From a bacterium UBA4637 (GTDB lineage: Bacteria > Bacteroidota > Bacteroidia > Bacteroidales > Bacteroidaceae): a stretch of DNA of 64,000 bases. Every line of letters starts with the position of its first letter. The stretch's first letter is position 1. The stretch is from assembly GCA_002405875.1 (NCBI GenBank), contig DHMR01000036.1:33683-97682 (forward strand). Direction: 5' to 3'. Under the pieces are notes generated by a model that was not told the DNA's origin, ran no database searches, and was given only the letters and a program-made list of their open reading frames with translations. The position numbers were made by a program, and so were the translations under genes. Positions 55,653 through 63,587 of this stretch are shown in pieces.

Positions 55653-57302
55653 ATGGAAAAAAGTGCATTGCAAATTGCAAGAGCTGCTTATCAGCCAAAG
55701 TTGCCTAAGGCTCTTCTGGGCCCAGTGAAGGCAGTAGAGGGTGCAGCTACCCAGTCAGTAGGAAACCAAGATGAAATCAAGGCCTTGTTCCCTAACACTT
55801 ATGGTATGCCTGTTATTACTTTTGAGGCAGGCGAGGCTAAAGAACTTCCTGCTTTCAACGTAGGTGTTATCCTTTCTGGTGGACAAGCTCCTGGTGGTCA
55901 CAACGTGATCTCGGGCCTCTTCGACGGTGTGAAGTCTTTGAACCCAGCCAACAAACTTTATGGTTTCATTCTCGGTCCTGGCGGTCTCGTTGATCACAAG
56001 TACATGGAGATTACCCCTGAGCTGATGGATGAATATCGTAACACAGGTGGCTTCGACATCATTGGTTCTGGTCGTACCAAGTTGGAGAAGGAAGACCAGT
56101 TTGAGAAGGGTATTGAAATCCTTCGTGAGTTGGGCATCAAGGCACTCGTTATCATTGGTGGTGACGACTCTAACACCAACGCATGTGTACTCGCTGAGTA
56201 CTACGCTGCTAAGAAGTATGGCGTACAGGTTATCGGTTGCCCAAAGACTATCGATGGTGACTTGAAGAATGAGCAGATCGAGACTTCTTTCGGCTTCGAT
56301 ACAGCATGCAAGACTTACTCTGAACTCATCGGTAATATTGAGCGTGACTGTAACTCTGCACGTAAATACTGGCATTTCATCAAGTTGATGGGCCGCTCTG
56401 CTTCTCACATCGCCTTGGAGTGCGCTCTCCAGACTCAGCCAAACATCTGCTTGGTATCTGAGGAAGTAGAGGCTAAGAATATGTCACTCGATGATGTCGT
56501 GACTTATATCGCGAAGGTGGTAGCTGATCGTGCTGCTGCTGGGCATAACTTCGGTACAGTTCTTATCCCAGAGGGCTTAATCGAGTTTATCCCAGCTATC
56601 AAGAAGTTGATCGCTGAGTTGAATGAGGTTCTTACTGACCCTAAGACGGGTGAGTCTCGTGAGTTCGCCAACGCAGAGGAGCAGATTGCATTCGTGAAGG
56701 GTGCCATTGCCAAGGACAATCTCGCTGTATTGGAGTCTCTCCCAGAGGATGTGGCTCGCCAGCTCTGCTTGGATCGTGATCCTCACGGAAACGTACAGGT
56801 ATCTCTCATTGAGACAGAAAAGTTGCTTTCTCGTATGGTAGCCAAGAAGTTGGCTGTTTGGAAGGAAGAGGGTAAGTACAATGGTAAGTTCGCTGCTCAG
56901 CACCATTTCTTCGGTTACGAGGGTCGTTGCGCAGCTCCATCTAACTATGATGCTGACTACTGCTACTCTCTTGGTTATAATGCTTCTCGCTTGATTGCTA
57001 ATGGCAAGACGGGTTACATGTCTGTTATCAAGAATACAACAGCTCCTGCTGCTGAGTGGATTGCTGGTGGTGTGCCTATCACTATGATGATGAACATTGA
57101 GCGTCGTAACGGTGCTAACAAGCCTGTTATCCGCAAGGCTCTCGTAGAACTTGACGGCGCTCCATTCAAGTACTTCGCTTCTAAGCGTGAGGAGTGGGCT
57201 AAGGAGACTGCATACGTTTATCCGGGTCCTATCCAGTATTGGGGACCTTCTGAGGTTTGTGATCAGACCACTAAGACTCTCCAGTTGGAGCAGGCTAAGT
57301 AA
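55653..57302 (+). CDS. pfp: PPi-dependent 6-phosphofructokinase
   Basis: The 549-residue protein has GGDDS (169-173), where Asp172 marks PPi specificity, and PKTIDGD (197-203), with Lys198 and catalytic Asp201. It is the long form found in plants and many Bacteroidetes. The reversible use of pyrophosphate allows both glycolysis and gluconeogenesis. A separate ATP-type enzyme is at 23430. The gene is monocistronic with a possible weak hairpin (57335-57378) after the stop. Confidence 0.96.
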   Translation: MEKSALQIARAAYQPKLPKALLGPVKAVEGAATQSVGNQDEIKALFPNTYGMPVITFEAGEAKELPAFNVGVILSGGQAPGGHNVISGLFDGVKSLNPANKLYGFILGPGGLVDHKYMEITPELMDEYRNTGGFDIIGSGRTKLEKEDQFEKGIEILRELGIKALVIIGGDDSNTNACVLAEYYAAKKYGVQVIGCPKTIDGDLKNEQIETSFGFDTACKTYSELIGNIERDCNSARKYWHFIKLMGRSASHIALECALQTQPNICLVSEEVEAKNMSLDDVVTYIAKVVADRAAAGHNFGTVLIPEGLIEFIPAIKKLIAELNEVLTDPKTGESREFANAEEQIAFVKGAIAKDNLAVLESLPEDVARQLCLDRDPHGNVQVSLIETEKLLSRMVAKKLAVWKEEGKYNGKFAAQHHFFGYEGRCAAPSNYDADYCYSLGYNASRLIANGKTGYMSVIKNTTAPAAEWIAGGVPITMMMNIERRNGANKPVIRKALVELDGAPFKYFASKREEWAKETAYVYPGPIQYWGPSEVCDQTTKTLQLEQAK

Positions 57303-57334
57303 TGGAATCAATTTCTTAGGAAATCTTATAATTT

Positions 57335-57378
57335 ATTTGTTGGGGAAGTCTCTCGAAAAGATGGCTTCCTCGACAAAT
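57335..57378 (+). terminator. Possible imperfect terminator after pfp
   Basis: ATTTGT (57335-57340) pairs with ACAAAT (57373-57378), continued inward by an interrupted GGAAG/CTTCC stem. A short TTTTG follows. This is a weaker candidate than the other terminators in the window. Confidence 0.35.
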
Positions 57379-57389
57379 TTTGTTTGTGA

Positions 57390-58328
57390 ATGGCAAAAAA
57401 ACAGACTACTTCTACACATAGCTCAAAGGGCACTACTTCTAGGTCTAGAAAGACTTCGAACAGAGTTTCGTGTGCTCGAAATTCACGCAGGAGAAAGTCG
57501 TCTAAGAACTTTTTTTCTCGTAAGCGCCGTCTAGCTTGGTGGATAGGTGGTTGTGCTATTGTCATTTTGTATATTTGGGCTTTTTACGTTTTTTTTGTTA
57601 GTCCTACAGGTTTTCGTTGGCGAGCGTTGTATGGTGACCAGGATTATCCGGAAGGTTATGAGATTCATGGTATCGATATTTCTCATTATCAAGGTAAGAT
57701 TGATTGGGAACAATTGAAAAATGCCATGATTAAGGGTTGTCCTGTGCGTTTTGTTATCATCAAAAGTACAGAGGGGTCTTCACGCTTGGATGACAATTTC
57801 CGAGAGAATTTTAATCAGGCTCGTGATTATGGATTTATTCGTGGTGTTTATCATTTTTGGAGTAACAAGTCTTCTGCTCGAGACCAAGCTTATTATTTCT
57901 TGGACAAGGTTCATTTGACGGATGGTGATTTGCCACCAGTTTTGGATATAGAACATAAACCCGCCGATAAAAGTATAGATGACTTTCAGCGTGATGTCTT
58001 GACGTGGCTGCATATCGTGGAGGATAGGTATCATGCAAAGCCAATCATATATACCTATTATAAATTTAAGGAGAAATATCTCAGCGCTCCCGTGTTTGAC
58101 GATTATCCATACTGGATAGCCCATTATTATGTGGACAAGGTGCAATATAAGGGAAAATGGAAATTCTGGCAACATACGGATGCTGGTAAACTTCCGGGAA
58201 TCAAAGGATATGTGGATTTCAACATTTATAACGGGAGTTTTTATGATCTACGAAAACTCTGCATAGGATCTCGTGAGGAAAGTTTCTTTGACGATGAAGA
58301 TGATGATAGTAGTGACAATGAAGAGTAA
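57390..58328 (+). CDS. Membrane-anchored GH25 lysozyme-like protein
   Basis: The 312 residues start with a basic, Ser/Thr/Arg-rich cytosolic segment (1-48), then a membrane helix (about 49-71). The GH25 domain follows, with GIDISHYQG (D96) and the catalytic pair DIE (D186, E188). A Asp/Glu/Ser-rich tail closes the protein. GH25 enzymes cut peptidoglycan between N-acetylmuramic acid and N-acetylglucosamine. A type II anchor in place of a signal peptide places the enzyme at the periplasmic face of the inner membrane. Confidence 0.88.
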   Translation: MAKKQTTSTHSSKGTTSRSRKTSNRVSCARNSRRRKSSKNFFSRKRRLAWWIGGCAIVILYIWAFYVFFVSPTGFRWRALYGDQDYPEGYEIHGIDISHYQGKIDWEQLKNAMIKGCPVRFVIIKSTEGSSRLDDNFRENFNQARDYGFIRGVYHFWSNKSSARDQAYYFLDKVHLTDGDLPPVLDIEHKPADKSIDDFQRDVLTWLHIVEDRYHAKPIIYTYYKFKEKYLSAPVFDDYPYWIAHYYVDKVQYKGKWKFWQHTDAGKLPGIKGYVDFNIYNGSFYDLRKLCIGSREESFFDDEDDDSSDNEE

Positions 58329-58330
58329 TC

Positions 58331-58373
58331 CTTTCATCTAGAGTTCAAACTCTCCAGATGAAAGGAATTTTTT
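58331..58373 (+). terminator. Terminator after the GH25 gene
   Basis: A 10-bp stem (58331-58340 with 58357-58366) is extended by inner pairing and followed by a run of seven T residues. It also faces the convergent prmA stop at 58373. Confidence 0.85.
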
Positions 58374-59239
58374 TAGCTCTTCAGTACCAAGCAAGTCCAA
58401 TTGTTGTCCGTTCTTCTTTCTGTCTCCTGCAAACCTAGTTCGTTTGTTTTTTCCAATAAGACAGGTACGTCTTCTTCATAAAAGCCACTTAGAATAAGAT
58501 GGCCGCTATCTGATAGTACGCTTCTGAAAGCCTTCATGTCTTCTAGCAGGATGTTGCGGTTGATATTGGCTACTACCACGTCGAAGAGCCCGTTGATATG
58601 ATTGATGACAGAGGCGTTTCCATAATATACTTCCATGTTGTCGACCTCATTCAACTGAGCGTTGTGCTTGGCATTGTTCACGCTCCATTCATCAATGTCA
58701 TATCCTACAACCTCTGCCGCGCCTAATTTGGCAGCTACGATACCAAGAATGCCCGTTCCACATCCGCAGTCCAAGACCCTTTTCTTGAACAGTCCGAGGT
58801 GTAACAAGGTGGAGACGATCATTCTTGTCGTTTCATGATTCCCTGTACCGAAAGCCAGTTTCGCTTCAATACCAATCTCTATGTGGTCGGGTGAAGTGGT
58901 GGGGTGCAGGTCGGGATGTTTGGCGTCATAGATGAGAACTTGGTCGTCCACGCAGATAGGTTCGAAGCCTTGGTCTTCCCATTCTTGGTTCCAATCCTTG
59001 TCTTCTGCTTCTTCTATGATGTAGTTGATTTGAGTCCCTTTGATTGGAAAATTAGCAATGCTATCCTCCAATGTTGCTTTGTCAAATAAGTCTCTTTGCA
59101 CATACGCATCCAAACCCTTTTCGTTTTCTTCAAAGGATTCAAAACCAGCTTCAGCTGCACTGTCGGCCAATAGATCGCGACAAACTTGCATGAGGTCGGC
59201 GGTCGTCTCAATTTGAAATTTTGCTACTAAATATTTCAT
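58373..59239 (-). CDS. prmA: Ribosomal protein L11 methyltransferase PrmA
   Basis: The 288-residue SAM-dependent enzyme has the PrmA segment LAFGTGNHETTRM (residues 128-140) and the SAM motif DCGCGTGILGI (157-167). It trimethylates ribosomal protein L11. It is non-essential in most bacteria. It is monocistronic and on the opposite strand from its neighbours. Confidence 0.95.
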   Translation of the reverse strand: MKYLVAKFQIETTADLMQVCRDLLADSAAEAGFESFEENEKGLDAYVQRDLFDKATLEDSIANFPIKGTQINYIIEEAEDKDWNQEWEDQGFEPICVDDQVLIYDAKHPDLHPTTSPDHIEIGIEAKLAFGTGNHETTRMIVSTLLHLGLFKKRVLDCGCGTGILGIVAAKLGAAEVVGYDIDEWSVNNAKHNAQLNEVDNMEVYYGNASVINHINGLFDVVVANINRNILLEDMKAFRSVLSDSGHLILSGFYEEDVPVLLEKTNELGLQETERRTDNNWTCLVLKS

Positions 59240-59364
59240 GTTGTTTTTTATTTGATTCCTCGTTTTTCAGAGAGATTTTGTTTAAATTCTTGTTATAACT
59301 TTAAAAAAGTACTGCAAAAATATAAAAAATAGGGAAAAACCTACTATTATTTAGGGTTTTTCTT

Positions 59365-59372
59365 TAAATTTG
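59365..59372 (+). promoter_or_regulatory. -7 element of the Tyr/Trp/Gly-rich protein gene
   Basis: TAAATTTG fits the consensus -7 and lies 73 nt upstream of the start at 59446. The -33 element is not clear. Confidence 0.5.
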
Positions 59373-59445
59373 CACAATAATAAGCAATATTTTTGCAGTT
59401 AGAAGATTATAATTATACAGAAAACAAAGAAAAAGGAGCAATATA

Positions 59446-60411
59446 ATGAAAAAGTTAGTTCTTTTTGCAGTCCTCATGGCAGCCATGCCATTGACATCGA
59501 TGGCACAGGACGATGACCTCTATTTCAATCCGAAACAAGAGGCCAAGAAAGAGGCTGCCCTTCGTGAGCAGAGAATCAAGGCTTATGCCCAGCAACGTGC
59601 TCGTCGGGACAGTATCTATGCCATTTATTGGTCTGGTAGTCCACGATCGGTAGATGACTATAATCGTAATGGAAGAATCTTGAGCCACTATCAAGGTATT
59701 TCGACTGATTCTCTAGGAAACGACATTATTTCTTTCCGTATAGACAAAGGCCTCAAGCCTGATTCGATATACGATGATGCGGCTTTTGCTCAAAAATACA
59801 TAAACCAAGACGAGGATTTCGAGTATACACGTGATTTGAGCCGATGGGATGGCTACTACAATCCTTGGTTCTATGATTACTATGGTGTAGGTCCTTATTA
59901 TTGGCGTAGTGCTTACTGGGGATGGAGAAATCCTTGGCGCTATGGTTATTATGCTGGTTGGTATGATCCATGGTTTGATCCATTCTATGATCCTTGGTAC
60001 TATGGTTACGCCGGTTGGTATGATCCATGGTGTTATGGCTGGGGTGGCTATTATGGCCCATGGTACTGGGGCGGCCCGATGGTAACTCATGTGCATTACA
60101 GTGGCAATCCGGCTGGTTTAGCTGGCAACCGAACTTGGAATGGACCAGGTAATACGACTGGGCGTTATAATGGAAACCGAACGTATACCAACCGTAGTAA
60201 CAGTAACCGAAACTTTGGCAATCGCTCGGACTACAATTACAATAATAGTTTCAATAATTCCACTCGTTCCAACTCCAATACTTCCTTTGGAGGATTCGGC
60301 AATAGAAGTGGCGGTAGCTTTGGTGGTGGAAGTTTCGGTGGCGGCCATTCGGGTGGAAGCTTCGGCGGCGGAGCTCGCTCGGGCGGCGGTAGCTTTGGTG
60401 GCAGAAGATAA
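59446..60411 (+). CDS. Secreted protein with YDPW-rich and Gly/Asn-rich low-complexity domains
   Basis: The 321 residues open with a signal peptide (MKKLVLFAVLMAAMPLTSMA, cleaved before QDDD). A charged region follows to about residue 135. Next is a segment dense in Tyr, Trp, Pro, Gly and Asp (about 136-215, with repeats such as GWYDPW, DPFYDPW, GYYGPW). Then comes an Asn/Arg/Ser/Thr-rich stretch, and finally a Gly-rich end (SFGGGSFGGG repeats). I do not recognise it as an enzyme. The composition suggests a structural or adhesive extracellular protein. The gene lies 53 bp upstream of a FadL-like barrel, so co-transcription is likely. Confidence 0.7.
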   Translation: MKKLVLFAVLMAAMPLTSMAQDDDLYFNPKQEAKKEAALREQRIKAYAQQRARRDSIYAIYWSGSPRSVDDYNRNGRILSHYQGISTDSLGNDIISFRIDKGLKPDSIYDDAAFAQKYINQDEDFEYTRDLSRWDGYYNPWFYDYYGVGPYYWRSAYWGWRNPWRYGYYAGWYDPWFDPFYDPWYYGYAGWYDPWCYGWGGYYGPWYWGGPMVTHVHYSGNPAGLAGNRTWNGPGNTTGRYNGNRTYTNRSNSNRNFGNRSDYNYNNSFNNSTRSNSNTSFGGFGNRSGGSFGGGSFGGGHSGGSFGGGARSGGGSFGGRR

Positions 60412-60464
60412 TGGCTTCTGTACCAGGAGATAAAAATAAAAATATTTGAAAAAGAAACAGCAGT

Positions 60465-62027
60465 ATGAAAAATTATAAATATTTTCTAATGGCAGCACTG
60501 GGGCTGATGGCAGCTCCAGCCTTAGCTCAAGAGACTTATCAAGATACGAAACTTGCAGAAAACAGTCTCAACGGTACAGCTCGCTATGTAGGTATGGGTG
60601 GAGCGATGGAAGCCTTGGGAGCCGACATCTCTACAATCAGTACCAACCCTGCGGGTATTGGTTTGTTTAGAAGAAACCAAGTGAGCATCTCTGGTGGTGT
60701 TGTGGCTCAGACAGATGCTGAAAATAAAACGGAGTTTAATGGATTTGGTATAGAGTTCAAGGGGGATAAGTCGCATGTAAGCTTCGACCAAGTTGGCATT
60801 GTTTGGTCTCCAACCCGTGGTCGTAGTAGCTACATCAACTTGGCTTTCAACTATCATAAGAGCACGGATTTCGGCCAGATTCTCAATGCTGCGAACAACT
60901 TGAGTGGCGCTTCCCAAAGCAAGTTGACTTCCATCAAGTACAGCAGTTATAATGGTTTGCAGGGGGCCGACTATGTTTGGACGGGTGTAGATGCCAACTA
61001 TGAGCAGTTGATGGGTAAAAGTGATGATGGCAAGTACATGAATTATTACGATGGAAAGCAGTTCCTTTTCGGTCAATATCAAAAAGGATATATTGGTGTC
61101 TGTGATTTCAATATCAGTGGTGCCATCAACAACCAGGTCTGGCTGGGTGTTACGATTGGACTCCATGATGTCAACTATCGTAGTAATTCCATTTATTCGG
61201 AAGATCTAGAGGGTGGAGCTACTTCAGAGCATTTTGAGGAACTGAGAATTGATGGGACGGGCTTTGATGTCAAGGCTGGTATCATCTTTAGACCCGTGAA
61301 GGACTCTCCTTTCAGAATCGGTGCTTATGTAAACTCACCGGTTTATTATGATTTAACCATGAAAGGTGCCTCAGATTTGACTTTGCGTGAAGGTGACAAA
61401 CAAGGCGATAATGGAAATAAATGTAATTATGATTATCGCCTGAACACACCATGGAAAGTCGGAGTCAGCCTCGGTCATACGGTGGGTAACTATCTGGCTT
61501 TTGGCGCAACTTACGAATATGCTTGGTATAACCACATGGACAATCGCGTCAAGGATGGTAGTTATTACGATGCATGGTATGGAGACTACTATGAGACGAG
61601 CAGTAGTGACGATGACATGAATGACAATACACGTTTTTCCTTGAAGGGTGTTAGCACGGTTAAGTTGGGTTTGGAAATCAAACCAATTTCGATGTTCGCC
61701 ATTCGTCTGGGATACAATTATGTATCTCCGATGTTCAAGGAAGAAGGGTTCCGTGACCAATCAATCGCATCAGCAGGTACTGCATACGCAACATCTAGTG
61801 ACTATACCAATTGGAAGGCTACCAATCGCATCACTGCGGGTGTTGGATTCAATTACCAGAATTGGGCGTTCGACGTAGCTTACCAATACAGTGCACAGAA
61901 AGGCGATTTCTATCCGTTCATGAGTTATTATGACAAGAATAGCAAAGACAACGATTGCGTCGCTCCAGTGACAGAGGTCAAGAACAATCGTCATCAGTTG
62001 CTGATGACATTGTCTTATAAGTTTTAG
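60465..62027 (+). CDS. OmpP1/FadL-like outer-membrane protein
   Basis: The 520-residue protein has a signal peptide (to about residue 21). The N-terminal region (TARYVGMGGAMEALGADISTISTNPAG, quoted in part) is characteristic of the FadL/OmpP1/TodX-like group in Bacteroidetes. Many amphipathic strands follow, ending in LSYKF. These barrels transport hydrophobic compounds, although the substrate is unknown here. It probably shares a transcript with the low-complexity protein. Confidence 0.8.
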   Translation: MKNYKYFLMAALGLMAAPALAQETYQDTKLAENSLNGTARYVGMGGAMEALGADISTISTNPAGIGLFRRNQVSISGGVVAQTDAENKTEFNGFGIEFKGDKSHVSFDQVGIVWSPTRGRSSYINLAFNYHKSTDFGQILNAANNLSGASQSKLTSIKYSSYNGLQGADYVWTGVDANYEQLMGKSDDGKYMNYYDGKQFLFGQYQKGYIGVCDFNISGAINNQVWLGVTIGLHDVNYRSNSIYSEDLEGGATSEHFEELRIDGTGFDVKAGIIFRPVKDSPFRIGAYVNSPVYYDLTMKGASDLTLREGDKQGDNGNKCNYDYRLNTPWKVGVSLGHTVGNYLAFGATYEYAWYNHMDNRVKDGSYYDAWYGDYYETSSSDDDMNDNTRFSLKGVSTVKLGLEIKPISMFAIRLGYNYVSPMFKEEGFRDQSIASAGTAYATSSDYTNWKATNRITAGVGFNYQNWAFDVAYQYSAQKGDFYPFMSYYDKNSKDNDCVAPVTEVKNNRHQLLMTLSYKF

Positions 62028-62151
62028 TTCTGTGATGCAGAGTTTTCGTGTGCATGTAGGTAGGCACAACGCCAAAAGTGTGTAGTAAAAGGGACATTTT
62101 GTGATTAAATAGCTTTTTTAGATATTTTTTACAGAAAAAAGTCTTAAATCT

Positions 62152-62183
62152 TTTGGTGGTTTCGAATAAATGCACTAACTTTG
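62152..62183 (+). promoter_or_regulatory. Promoter upstream of the FecCD leader
   Basis: TTTG (62152-62155), 20 nt, then TAACTTTG (62176-62183). It would start a transcript about 110 nt before the internal terminator. Confidence 0.7.
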
Positions 62184-62261
62184 CAATCGTTAAAAAAGAA
62201 ATTGTTTATACAATTAAGATATTAGTTTTTTTAGTGGTTAATTTAGTTTTAGTAAGTATGT

Positions 62262-62298
62262 AAATAGGATTTGTTGTGAAACAAATCCTATTTTTTTT
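62262..62298 (+). terminator. Strong intrinsic terminator ahead of the FecCD gene
   Basis: A 14-bp perfect stem with a 4-nt loop (62262-62275 and 62280-62293) overlaps a run of eight T residues (62291-62298). It lies 30 nt before the FecCD start and downstream of a promoter. It therefore either ends a small RNA or acts as an attenuator. Confidence 0.85.
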
Positions 62299-62327
62299 GC
62301 AATCGTCAAAAGTAAAGTTATTATTAT

Positions 62328-63356
62328 ATGAAAAAAGGTATTCTGTTTACTGTGGAATGTGTGATAGCCATCGTTGTTTTGTTGGCTCTCAATTTGGCTG
62401 TAGGTAGTGTGCACATTCCCATTCGTGATACAGTGGCTATCCTATTGGGCTCTGCTGATGGGACGGTCAACGAATCATGGCGTTATATCGTCCTGGAGTC
62501 TCGCCTTCCTCAAGTACTGACCGCTTTGTTGGCAGGTGTGGCATTGGCTGCTAGTGGACTTTTACTGCAAACAACTTTTCGCAATCCTTTGGCAGGTCCC
62601 GATGTCTTTGGCATCAGTAGCGGGGCAAGTTTGGCGGTGGCTCTTGTCATGCTTGCCTTGGGTGGCAACATGTCTATTGGTGACTATTCTTTTGGAGGGT
62701 ATTTAGCTTTGATGCTGGCAGGTTTCCTCGGAGCTATGGTTGTCATTGCCATCATTTCTCTCTTTTCCATGTGGATTAGAAACCAAGTAGTATTGCTGAT
62801 TATCGGTATCATGATTGGTTATTTAGCGAGTAGTGCCATATCTATCCTTAATTTCTTTGCTGCTGCCGAAGGTGTCAAGTCTTATATGATTTGGGGCATG
62901 GGTAGCTTTGGCTATGTTACCATGGGGGAGATTTCTTGGCTGGGAGGTGTCGTCCTTGTCGGAGGCATTGGTGCCTTGATGTTGGTGAAGCCCCTCAATG
63001 CCCTTATGCTCGGAGAACAATACGCTACAAGTCTGGGGGTTGATGTCAAGAGAGTACAATTGTATTTGCTGCTCATCACGGGACTTCTGACAGCCGCCGT
63101 GACTGCCTTTTGTGGTCCGATAGCCTTTGTTGGTTTGATAACTCCCCATATTGCGAGGCAAATTTTGGTGACAGACAACCATCGTCAACTTCTTCCTTTT
63201 ACAATGTTGCTGGGGGGCGTTTTGTGCTTGCTTTGCAATTTGCTTTGTACTCTGCCAAGCGAGAATGGCGTTTTGCCCCTCAATGCGATCACTCCTTTGC
63301 TAGGTGCACCTGTTATTATATATATTCTCGTCAAGAACAGTCGTAGAAAGGAATAG
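62328..63356 (+). CDS. FecCD/BtuC-type ABC transporter permease
   Basis: The 342-residue protein has about ten membrane helices and the FecCD motifs LAASGLLLQTTFRNPLAGPDVFG (quoted in part), GISSGASLAVAL and GPIAFVGLITPHIAR. It is the inner-membrane channel of an iron-siderophore, heme or cobalamin uptake system. Neither the ATPase nor the binding protein is adjacent in this window. The start is at the ATG at 62328. Confidence 0.92.
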   Translation: MKKGILFTVECVIAIVVLLALNLAVGSVHIPIRDTVAILLGSADGTVNESWRYIVLESRLPQVLTALLAGVALAASGLLLQTTFRNPLAGPDVFGISSGASLAVALVMLALGGNMSIGDYSFGGYLALMLAGFLGAMVVIAIISLFSMWIRNQVVLLIIGIMIGYLASSAISILNFFAAAEGVKSYMIWGMGSFGYVTMGEISWLGGVVLVGGIGALMLVKPLNALMLGEQYATSLGVDVKRVQLYLLLITGLLTAAVTAFCGPIAFVGLITPHIARQILVTDNHRQLLPFTMLLGGVLCLLCNLLCTLPSENGVLPLNAITPLLGAPVIIYILVKNSRRKE

Positions 63357-63534
63357 TAAGGATTCTCAGTCCACTAGCGCTTGTGGTATCAATGTATTTG
63401 ATGCTGGAAAGCTATTCCTTGGCGAGGTCGGAAATTTCGCCAATGTGCTTGATTCTATTTCCATCTAGATTTCTATTTCGTTGAAGAAAATGGGGCGTTC
63501 GTTGAATAAAGTTGTGAGTGTCGAAGAATTGTAA

Positions 63535-63542
63535 TACCTTTG
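63535..63542 (+). promoter_or_regulatory. -7 element of the lipoprotein gene
   Basis: TACCTTTG matches the -7 consensus, with a TTG 20 nt upstream. It lies 45 nt before the lipoprotein start at 63588. Confidence 0.55.
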
Positions 63543-63587
63543 CAACGGAAATTTTAAAGGAACAACAAAAGTAGAAAGGAACAGCTT

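Larger units (their letters stand above)
62028..62327 (+). other. Intergenic region with a promoter, structured leader and terminator
   Basis: Exactly 300 bp with no credible coding gene. It holds a near-consensus promoter (62152-62183), a small hairpin (about 62202-62217, AATTGT/ACAATT), a strong intrinsic terminator (62262-62298), and an 11-bp direct repeat TTTGCAATCGT at 62180-62190 and 62296-62306. The FecCD start follows at 62328. Confidence 0.7.

Noticed and set aside
62256..62264. Start-stop mini-ORF (ATG TAA) in the FecCD leader
   Set aside because: A two-codon frame can arise by chance in AT-rich DNA. Without a ribosome site or conservation I cannot call it a regulatory element.
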